From an uncultured Collinsella sp. (GTDB lineage Bacteria; Actinomycetota; Coriobacteriia; Coriobacteriales; Coriobacteriaceae), in the NCBI GenBank assembly GCA_959018755.1, contig CAUEMA010000028.1:1-15428 (forward strand): DNA of 15,428 nt, given 5' to 3'. The notes beneath the pieces are model-generated. The model did not search any database. It was not told where the DNA came from and saw only the letters and a program-made list of their open reading frames with translations. The translations under genes were made by a program, and so were the position numbers. This document shows positions 6,586 through 12,874 of the stretch, one piece after another (position 1 is the first letter of the stretch; every line of letters begins with the position of its first letter).

Positions 6586-7653
6586 CTATGCCTCGCACAT
6601 GAGCTGCACGAGCTTTTGTTTGGTCACCTTGACCTGCTCGTTGGCCATGTTACGCTCGTTTCTAAAGACCGCATTTGCAACACCCTGCAGATCGGCATCG
6701 GAAATCTCGCCAAGACCCAGCTCCTCGAGCGTCGTCGGCAGACCAACGCGCTGGCAAAACTCGAGCACCTGATCAAGCTCGGGCGCACGCTCTAGGCGCA
6801 GCTGGACCACCAGGCCAAATGCCACGGCCTCACCGTGCATAGCCCTGCACTCGGGCAGAATCGTCAACCCGTTGGCGATGGCATGCGCCAACGCCAAGCC
6901 ACCGCCCTCAAAGCCGACGCCCGAGAGCAGAATATTGCACTCGATCAGGCGCTCAACTGCCGGCGATGTACGGCCCTTTTTGAGATCGCGCTTGGCAGCG
7001 ACACCGCACTCCATGAGCGTGTCGTAGCAGGCGCGAGCCGCGACCAGAGCCAAGTGCCCCGGCGCGCCACCGTGTTCGTTGGTGCCGTGCGCCGCGGCGC
7101 ACGAACGCGCCTCGAAGTACGTTGCCAGTGCGTCGCCCATGCCAGCGACCGTCATACGCAGCGGGGCCGCCGCGACCACGTTGGTATCGACCACGACCAG
7201 ATCTGGATTCTTCTCGAGCATCAGGTAGTGGTCGAACGACCCATCCTCGTGATACAGCACCGAAATCGCGCTGCACGGACCGTCCATCGATGCCGCCGTG
7301 GGGCATACGCACAACGGCAACTCGGCATAAAACGCAACGGCCTTGGCGATATCGAGCATCTTGCCGCCGCCAATACCCACTACCATGTCGCAATACTCGG
7401 CCTGGGCTTCCTTAGCCATTTCGACAACGGCCTCTTCCGTACACGGACCGTCATAAATCTTAAAGAACGGCTCGCTTAGATCTTCGTCCAGAAATCCATC
7501 GACGATCTGCTTGCACAGCCGATCCTCGGTGCCCTGGTCAAACAAGACATAGGCAGCGCAGCCCAACCATGACAAATACCTGCCTTGACGCGACAGTTCG
7601 CCCGGCCCCTGAACATACCGGCCGGGACCGCCGTAAACCATAGGAAGCGCCAT
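6586..7653 (-). CDS. divergent GldA-family iron/zinc-type dehydrogenase (glycerol dehydrogenase-like)
   Basis: NAD-dependent oxidoreductase of the iron-containing alcohol dehydrogenase superfamily, 355 residues. The nucleotide-binding loop is GIGGGKMLD at 93-101. Metal ligands by alignment are Asp174 (AGMGDALATYFEAR), His257 (ALAHAIANG) and His273 (AMHGEAVAFG). It is a paralogue of the next gene upstream (7801-8901) but diverged: STDAPCSALSVLY there reads SMDGPCSAISVLY here, and the last ligand motif is one residue shorter (CRAMHGE against CHGMYHGE). Different substrate preference is therefore plausible, and glycerol is not assured. The ATG at 7653 has only a loose AGGGCGGA upstream; the next Met (residue 5) has none. 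Upstream lie the terminator of the paralogue and a 31-bp hairpin that would be in its leader if it is read from upstream. Confidence 0.88.
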   Translation of the reverse strand: MALPMVYGGPGRYVQGPGELSRQGRYLSWLGCAAYVLFDQGTEDRLCKQIVDGFLDEDLSEPFFKIYDGPCTEEAVVEMAKEAQAEYCDMVVGIGGGKMLDIAKAVAFYAELPLCVCPTAASMDGPCSAISVLYHEDGSFDHYLMLEKNPDLVVVDTNVVAAAPLRMTVAGMGDALATYFEARSCAAAHGTNEHGGAPGHLALVAARACYDTLMECGVAAKRDLKKGRTSPAVERLIECNILLSGVGFEGGGLALAHAIANGLTILPECRAMHGEAVAFGLVVQLRLERAPELDQVLEFCQRVGLPTTLEELGLGEISDADLQGVANAVFRNERNMANEQVKVTKQKLVQLMCEA

Positions 7654-7683
7654 ACGAGAATCCGCCCTTCATCAAACAACGAT

Positions 7684-7748
7684 TGGTGCAAAGTAACCTG
7701 GCCCCTTTGCACCAACTTGGTGCGAAGGGGCCAGGTTAGTTTGCACCA
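7684..7748. repeat. 31-bp near-perfect inverted repeat with 3-nt loop
   Basis: The arm 7684-7714 (beginning TGGTGCAAAGTAACC) pairs with 7718-7748 around the loop ACT. There is one mismatch (7693/7739) and one G-T pair (7708/7724). There is no T-run on either strand, so it is not a standard terminator. It lies between the terminator of the canonical GldA gene and the start of the divergent GldA gene. The core CCTGGCCCCTTTGCACC resembles dispersed intergenic palindromes; a REP-type element is my best guess (inference). Confidence 0.8.
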
Positions 7749-7752
7749 TAGC

Positions 7753-7788
7753 AAAAAGGGGCAAAGTCATCTGTTAGCTTTGCCCCTT
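7753..7788 (-). terminator. gldA: Rho-independent terminator of the GldA gene
   Basis: On the minus strand AAGGGGCAAAG (7788-7778) pairs with CTTTGCCCCTT (7766-7756), an 11-bp perfect stem with an 11-nt loop, followed by a run of five T (7757-7753). It starts 12 nt after the GldA stop codon. Confidence 0.88.
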
Positions 7789-7800
7789 CCTTAGCTTGAT

Positions 7801-8901
7801 TTACTCATCCATGAGATAGTAGTGGCCCAGCGCGTCGGCACCCAGGATGGCGTTTGCGACCATCTCGGGCGTCACCTCAAAGGGCATGTTGCACATGGTG
7901 TCATCGGGTGCGCAGGCGGCCTCGGCAACAATCATGGCCTGCTCGCGCGTAAGCTCGGCAACGCCAAGTTCCTTCATCGTGACCGGCAGGCCAAGCTCAA
8001 TGCAGAAGCCCAAGACTTCCTCGAGCTTCTCGGTCGGGGCATCCTCGAGTACCAGCTGGACGATAGTGCCGAAGGCGACCTTCTCGCCGTGATACATGCC
8101 GTGGCACTCGGGCAGCATCGTCAGACCATTGTGGATGGCATGAGCAGCGGCAAGGCCCGAGCTCTCAAAGCCAATGCCCGAAAGCAGCGTATTGGCCTCG
8201 ATGATGTGCTCGACGGCAGGCGTGAGCGCGCCCTTCTCCAGCGCGACCTTGGCCTTGACGCCATCGGCCATAAGCGTCTCGTAGCAGAGCTTGGCGAGCG
8301 CCAGACCGGCCATTCCGCCCTTGCCGCCGGCGCAGGTGCCGCCGTCGGCATCGTGCGTCGCCTGAGCCTCGAAATAGGTTGCGAGCGCATCGCCCATACC
8401 GGAAACCGTCAGGCGCACCGGGCTCGCCGCGATAACCGTCGTATCCATCAGGACGATATTGGGGTTTGCCTTAAGGAAGAGGTACTTATCAAACTGGCCG
8501 TCATCGGTGTAAAGCACCGAAAGTGCCGAGCACGGTGCATCGGTCGAGGCAATGGTGGGGCAAATGATAACCGGGGACTCCAGGTAATAGGCGACGGCCT
8601 TGGCGGTATCGAGGATCTTGCCGCCACCGACACCGACGATGATGTCGCAACCGTTGTCGCGAGCGAGCGCAACCAGGCGATCGACCTCGCCCTTGGAGCA
8701 CTCGCCGTTAAAGTCCTCAAACAGCAGCTCGGCCTTAGCCTCGGCAAAGCCGCCCTCGATCTTGGCACCGACGCGCTTCTTGCCCGAAGGCGTCACGATG
8801 ACGAGAGCCTTAGCGCCGAACGGCTCGACATAGGAACCGAGCTTGGCCAGCTCGTCCGGACCCTGGATGTACTTGCTGGGGCTATTGAAAATTGCAGCCA
8901 T
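7801..8901 (-). CDS. gldA: glycerol dehydrogenase
   Basis: Oxidises glycerol to dihydroxyacetone with NAD+, or runs in reverse during fermentation; metal-dependent and cytoplasmic. The protein has 366 residues (E. coli GldA 367). The nucleotide loop is GVGGGKILDTAKA at about 90-102. The substrate region is STDAPCSALSVLY at 119-131. Metal ligands fall at Asp171, His254 and His271, the same numbers as in E. coli GldA, within SGMGDALATYFEA, AAAHAIHNG and MYHGEKVAFG. The ATG at 8901 has AGGAT 6 nt upstream. The gene is flanked by terminators on both sides. The upstream one (8921-8963), belonging to the alcohol dehydrogenase, lies less than 40 nt from this start, so expression depends on read-through or on a promoter inside that short gap, which I could not see. 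Confidence 0.93.
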   Translation of the reverse strand: MAAIFNSPSKYIQGPDELAKLGSYVEPFGAKALVIVTPSGKKRVGAKIEGGFAEAKAELLFEDFNGECSKGEVDRLVALARDNGCDIIVGVGGGKILDTAKAVAYYLESPVIICPTIASTDAPCSALSVLYTDDGQFDKYLFLKANPNIVLMDTTVIAASPVRLTVSGMGDALATYFEAQATHDADGGTCAGGKGGMAGLALAKLCYETLMADGVKAKVALEKGALTPAVEHIIEANTLLSGIGFESSGLAAAHAIHNGLTMLPECHGMYHGEKVAFGTIVQLVLEDAPTEKLEEVLGFCIELGLPVTMKELGVAELTREQAMIVAEAACAPDDTMCNMPFEVTPEMVANAILGADALGHYYLMDE

Positions 8902-8920
8902 AACTATCCTATTCTCTAAA

Positions 8921-8963
8921 AGAAAAAAGAAAGGGGCTCCGTACAGATACGTGCGGAGCCCCT
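8921..8963 (-). terminator. Rho-independent terminator of the Fe-alcohol dehydrogenase gene
   Basis: On the minus strand AGGGGCTCCGCAC (8963-8951) pairs with GTACGGAGCCCCT (8944-8932), with one G-T pair and a 6-nt loop, and is followed by a T-rich tract (TTCTTTTTTCT, to 8921). It begins 22 nt after the dehydrogenase stop and lies in the leader of the following gldA. Confidence 0.88.
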
Positions 8964-8984
8964 CGTTACGATAACAAGAGTCGA

Positions 8985-10208
8985 TTAGAAATCGATGTCG
9001 GTGTCGTAGTAGCAGGCCTTGAGGATCTTCTCGAAGTCGGCAGCCTTGGTCTCACGCGGGTTCTCGGGCGTGCAGGCGTCGGTCTCGGCGTTCGCGGCGA
9101 TCTCGGGCAGCTTGGCGAGGAACTCCTCCTCGGAAACCATCTGCGGGTTCTCGGCGTCGACCTTCACGCCACCATTCGCGTAATCCTTGATGGACTGCGG
9201 AATGTTGAGCTGGTCGTTGAGGTCGCGAATCTTCTGGACGAGCGCGGCGATGAGCTCCTCGTTGGTCTCGCCGGGAAGGTGCAGAATCTCCTTGGCCACG
9301 TAAGCATAACGCTCGGCAGCACGCGGGTCCTTGGAGTTCCACTGGATGACCTTGCCCAGGTACATGGCGTTAGCAGCACCGTGGATGATGTGGCCGTTCT
9401 CGAAGGCAGCACCGGTCTTGTGAGCCATGGAGTGAACGATGCCCAGCAGGCCCGAGGAGAAGGCGATACCGGCGATGCACTGAGCCTCGTGCATATGCTG
9501 ACGGGCCTCATGGTCGCCAGCATAGGACTTGGGCAGCCACTCGACGATCTCGCGAATGCCGTGCAGAGCGTTGGCGTCGGTGAACATAGAGGCGCAGGTG
9601 GAAACGTAGGCCTCCATGCAGTGGGTCAGAGCGTCCATGCCGGTATGAGCGCACAGCTTGGCGGGCATGGTGTAGGTGAGCTCGGGGTCGACGATGGCGA
9701 CATCAGGGGTGATGTTGAAGTCGGCCAGCGGGTACTTGATGCCCTTGGCGTAGTCGGTGATGACGGAGAAGGCAGTGACCTCGGTAGCGGTACCGGAGGT
9801 AGAGGAGATGGCGCAGAAGTGAGCCTTCTGACGCAGCTCGGGGAAGCTGAACGGCTGGATGATGTTATCGAAGGACTCCTCGGGATACTCGTAGAAGACC
9901 CACATGGCCTTAGCGGCATCGATGGGCGAGCCGCCGCCGATGGCGATAATCCAGTCGGGCTCGAACTCGCGCATGGCCTCGGCGCCCTTCATGACCGTCT
10001 CGATGGACGGGTCGGACTCGACGCCCTCGAACAGCTTGACCTCGAAACCGCCTTCCTTAAGGTCGGCCTCAACGTCCTGCAGGAACCCGCCGCGGCGCAT
10101 AGAGCTGCCGCCAGAAACGATGATGGCCTTCTTGCCCTTGAGGTTCTTCACCTCGTGGCGAGCGCCCTCACCAAAGTACAGATCGCGAGGATTGGTAAAA
10201 CGTCCCAT
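8985..10208 (-). CDS. iron-containing alcohol dehydrogenase (butanol/ethanol dehydrogenase type)
   Basis: NAD(P)H-dependent reduction of aldehydes to alcohols, a fermentative electron sink. The ATG at 10208 is set by a strong AGGAGG; a 17-codon in-frame extension has no ribosome site. The protein has 407 residues. The nucleotide loop is IGGGSPIDAAKA at 90-101, and SSTSGTATEVTAFSVI at 135-150 is the family's substrate/nucleotide segment. Metal ligands are Asp192 and His196 in GMDALTHCMEAY, His259 in IVHSMAH, and His273 or His276 in GHIIHG; His263 is the conserved extra histidine. The GHIIHGAANA ending has a three-residue shift relative to the PHG form, as in many clostridial-type Fe-ADHs. The natural aldehyde is not decided by sequence. 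Strong translation signals and a good terminator suggest high expression. Confidence 0.93.
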   Translation of the reverse strand: MGRFTNPRDLYFGEGARHEVKNLKGKKAIIVSGGSSMRRGGFLQDVEADLKEGGFEVKLFEGVESDPSIETVMKGAEAMREFEPDWIIAIGGGSPIDAAKAMWVFYEYPEESFDNIIQPFSFPELRQKAHFCAISSTSGTATEVTAFSVITDYAKGIKYPLADFNITPDVAIVDPELTYTMPAKLCAHTGMDALTHCMEAYVSTCASMFTDANALHGIREIVEWLPKSYAGDHEARQHMHEAQCIAGIAFSSGLLGIVHSMAHKTGAAFENGHIIHGAANAMYLGKVIQWNSKDPRAAERYAYVAKEILHLPGETNEELIAALVQKIRDLNDQLNIPQSIKDYANGGVKVDAENPQMVSEEEFLAKLPEIAANAETDACTPENPRETKAADFEKILKACYYDTDIDF

Positions 10209-10248
10209 ACTGTGCCTCCTAAACAAGCCCCTCTTAGACTTGCGTATA

Positions 10249-10275
10249 TAACGGAGCACCCGATTGGCTCCGTTA
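10249..10275 (-). promoter_or_regulatory. 9-bp inverted repeat overlapping candidate promoter of Fe-ADH
   Basis: TAACGGAGC (10249-10257) and GCTCCGTTA (10267-10275) form a perfect inverted repeat with a 9-nt spacer. On the minus strand it runs straight into TATATA (10250-10245), a possible -10 box about 37 nt before the ATG at 10208. It may be an operator across the -35/-10 region, or a leader hairpin. No regulator can be assigned. Confidence 0.4.
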
Positions 10276-10709
10276 GGACCGTTTTGCGCGTTGCCGGCGA
10301 TGACAATGCGCGATGTCTGAACGTCTCAACGCTCAGACAAACAATATTTTACCGTTCTGGTTGGTCAGTTATTCACCTAAAGCCGATAATGATGAAACGT
10401 TTTTTCTATCCCTGAAGACCCTTGTGGGGCATTCATACTCCCAAGCTGGGCAAACGTTTTATCAGGGTTGACTACATATTCCGGGCAGGGCTGTGCCCCT
10501 CCAAAATGTGCCCCGTTCGCCGCCAAAAATCGACCGTTTACGGCACTGTGATACCACCCGCGCAACCGAGGTGCCGACATTTGTGCGACATCCGTCTTCG
10601 TGGTGCAAAGGTGCAAGTCCAAGTGCGGCACCCCCCGGTGTGCCACATGCGGGTAAACTAGAACTTTATATAGAGACATTTGAACCCTAACCGCAGCAAA
10701 GGAGGCCCC
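10276..10709. other. gene-poor gap with unexplained structure
   Basis: No protein-coding gene can be supported here; open frames on both strands lack ribosome sites. The gap is less GC-rich than its neighbours. It holds an imperfect hairpin at 10315-10338 (GTCTGA/TCAGAC with CGT/ACG inside), an A/T-rich stretch at 10339-10351, several short C- and G-runs (10430-10440, 10486-10520), and at 10600-10650 a set of GGTGC/GGCAC/GTGCC segments that could fold together. TATATA at 10667-10672 is a possible -10 for the genes downstream, with no clear -35. It may contain a structured leader or degenerate repeats. Confidence 0.4.
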
Positions 10710-11786
10710 ATGGCATTCGATCCCATTCAAGAGGATTGCCATCGCCTCGTTCTTGAGGCCTTGCGCCGCGACAATATCCCGCTCACTGACGGCCCCGCCG
10801 TCGAGCGTCTGATGGAGCAATTCACCCGCAACCCCGCGCCGCTCATCGTGCACGATCGCGACCGCGCCGGGCACCTCATTGCCAAGGTCGTCGAGGCTGT
10901 CGACTACCGCATCCCCTTTATCCCCGACGACGCCCAGGCAGAGCAAGAAGAAGCCGCAGCCGAGAACATGCTTCGCGAGGCAGCCGCGCTCGATCCGGCC
11001 AACTGGGATGCCCAGCGCATGCTGACGGCGCTCACCGCCGAATCCAACGAGGAATACGTACAGTATCTAGTTTCCAAGTGCGACGAGGTGGAGCACGATC
11101 TGGCGCTCAAGATTGCCTCGGCGCAGGACCCCTACGAACGTGAGGCCGCAGGCGACCTGACCCGCCGTCCCTACCTGCGCTGGCTTGCCGCCTTGGCATC
11201 GCGCGCGCTCATTAGCGGCCGCTACCGCATGTCGCTGGATGCCGCGAATCGCAGCCTGGACTTTGCGCCCAACGACCCCGCCGGCGTCCGCCATACTGCG
11301 ATGCTTGCCATGGCAAAGCTCGAATACCCTGCCGAGGAGCTCAAGCGTTTTCGTTCCGCCCACTCCGTGCCCTATCTTGCCAACGCGCCGCTGCGCCGCC
11401 GTCCCAAAGATGCGGAGCGCGACCTGGACCCGTGGACGCTCATCGCACTGATGAGCGCAGCCTGGCGCGAGCTGGATTACGAGGGCGCCGAGCACTACCT
11501 GCGCATCCTGGTGCGCTCATGCCCGCACGCGGCCGAAGCACTCTACTTCCAAACCGAGTTTCCCGATGGCGTCTATGCTCGCGTCAACGTAGGTCCGGGC
11601 TCCACCGATGAGCTTGTCCTTGCCCTGTCCGAGGCGACGCCGGTGCTGCAGGAGGGCCTAGGCGCGCCCGACAACGCCAGCTTTGCCGCCTGGGTCGCCA
11701 CCAACGACATCGTGCGCTCCCAGATCGACGAACGAATCCTGCGCGCGGCCGAACAGGGATTGCCGTTTAAGGGAGGAGACCTCTAA
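10710..11786 (+). CDS. helical-repeat (TPR-like) protein, first of a paralogous pair
   Basis: Function unknown. 358 residues from the ATG at 10710, which has AAAGGAGG (10698-10705); an in-frame TTG at 10680 is not supported. The protein is soluble and strongly helical, with acidic and Ala-rich stretches (QAEQEEAAAENMLREAAAL at 76-94). Residues 155-205 resemble paired TPR helices (WLAALASRALISGRYRMSL followed by an RSLDFAPNDPAG turn). A second helical block follows at 239-280 (DPWTLIALMSAAWRELDYEGA...). No catalytic motif is seen. It matches the next gene along most of its length, so the two are ancient duplicates. The stop TAA shares a base with the next ATG (taATG at 11785-11788), so the two are translationally coupled. 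A scaffold or partner-binding role is the best guess. Confidence 0.8.
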   Translation: MAFDPIQEDCHRLVLEALRRDNIPLTDGPAVERLMEQFTRNPAPLIVHDRDRAGHLIAKVVEAVDYRIPFIPDDAQAEQEEAAAENMLREAAALDPANWDAQRMLTALTAESNEEYVQYLVSKCDEVEHDLALKIASAQDPYEREAAGDLTRRPYLRWLAALASRALISGRYRMSLDAANRSLDFAPNDPAGVRHTAMLAMAKLEYPAEELKRFRSAHSVPYLANAPLRRRPKDAERDLDPWTLIALMSAAWRELDYEGAEHYLRILVRSCPHAAEALYFQTEFPDGVYARVNVGPGSTDELVLALSEATPVLQEGLGAPDNASFAAWVATNDIVRSQIDERILRAAEQGLPFKGGDL

Positions 11787-12829
11787 TGGATCCGAGCGTC
11801 TACATCCCCGCCTATCTGGAACGCACCTATCTGGCGTCGCACCCCGAACTCACCGATGCAGCACGCGAGCTTGTCCATAACGACATCAGCGCAAACCCTC
11901 ACAAGTATGCGCAGACCGAGCATGCCCAAGCGCTGCTGTCCTATGCCGGCGTTCATCGTCACTTGCTTGACGAGCTTCGTCGCATCGAAGACATGGGCAG
12001 CGACGAGGAGTTTGAGCAGACGCGCAATCGTCTGTTCGACGATATGCGCGATGAGCTGCTCAAGATTGTTCGCGTCGATGCGCATGTCCTCGACGCCCAG
12101 TTGCTCGCCATCATCCTGGCGGACACGCCCGTCGATGCCTGCCTGGGCGACTTGATGAAGCTCGAGACGAGTACGGCCGACTACCTGCAACAGAGCGTGC
12201 CCGGGTTTGATATGGAGGCCCCGCACTACTGGGCTAATAATGTTTTGGCCGACGGTGTCACCGCAGCAGACCTTACCGTGAGCGAGCCGGCGCTTATTGG
12301 CTGGCTTCACACGCTCGAGGCCATCTCGCAGCTGTGCATGGCGAGCGCTCGTTACCGTGCTGCCGCCAACTATTCTCGCCGCGTCCTTAAGGCAGAAGGC
12401 TATCCCACCCGAGCTGCCGGCACCGTCCTGCTCGCCCTCGCCCGCTTGGAAGACCAGGACGGCTTTTTTGCCCTGGCTCACCAGCTCGAGGAGCAGGTGG
12501 GAGCTGATGCACTCGAGAACTCCCCCTGGTACCTGCTCGCCCGCACGATTTTGCTGTTCAAAACAAACAAGATGCGTCCGGCGACACGCGCGCTGCGCGA
12601 GTTTGCCAACCGCTGCGAGGGCGGCGCGTTCTTCTTGCTGAACCCCATGTACCAGACGCCGTATCTTCCCTGCCGACCCGAGCCGCACGACCCGTGGGAT
12701 CTTTCGCACCAGGCCGTTTGGGAGGCCGACGGCATTATCTCGGATACTCCCGACTTTGCCCCCTGGGCCAACGCTTGTGAAGACGTATCGCAGCTTGCCC
12801 AGGAATTTGCGCGCCGTTACGGCTTTTAA
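11786..12829 (+). CDS. helical-repeat (TPR-like) protein, second of a paralogous pair
   Basis: Function unknown; 347 residues. The ATG at 11786 overlaps the previous stop by one base and has GGGAGGAG at 11771-11778. Segments align with the first gene in order: VDAHVLDAQLLAI (97-109) with LDPANWDAQRMLT; GWLHTLEAISQLCMASARYR (172-191) with RWLAALASRALISGRYR; SPWYLLARTILLF (246-258) with DPWTLIALMSAAW. This copy keeps a C-terminal block the other lacks: FLLNPMYQTPYLPCRPEP then HDPWDLSH (283-308), with conserved-looking Trp and Pro. There is no signal peptide. The MurT-GatD gene begins 46 nt after the stop with no terminator between (only a GGCG-CAAA-CGCC mini-hairpin), so the three genes are probably one operon. 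A hetero-dimer of the two proteins is likely (inference). Confidence 0.8.
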   Translation: MDPSVYIPAYLERTYLASHPELTDAARELVHNDISANPHKYAQTEHAQALLSYAGVHRHLLDELRRIEDMGSDEEFEQTRNRLFDDMRDELLKIVRVDAHVLDAQLLAIILADTPVDACLGDLMKLETSTADYLQQSVPGFDMEAPHYWANNVLADGVTAADLTVSEPALIGWLHTLEAISQLCMASARYRAAANYSRRVLKAEGYPTRAAGTVLLALARLEDQDGFFALAHQLEEQVGADALENSPWYLLARTILLFKTNKMRPATRALREFANRCEGGAFFLLNPMYQTPYLPCRPEPHDPWDLSHQAVWEADGIISDTPDFAPWANACEDVSQLAQEFARRYGF

Positions 12830-12874
12830 CGGCGCAAACGCCACGACCATGTCATTCACGTTAGGAACGGCTTC

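Noticed and set aside
10541..10560. Minus-strand CGGGTGGTATCACAG resembles the T-box sequence of tRNA-sensing leaders.
   Set aside because: No specifier stem or proper terminator/antiterminator is visible, and the next minus-strand gene is an alcohol dehydrogenase about 330 nt away, not an amino-acid or aminoacyl-tRNA gene.
10610..10655. GGTGCAAGTCC followed by GCGG and CCAC recalls a cobalamin riboswitch core.
   Set aside because: The spacing is wrong, the other conserved blocks are missing, and the downstream genes have no link to cobalamin.
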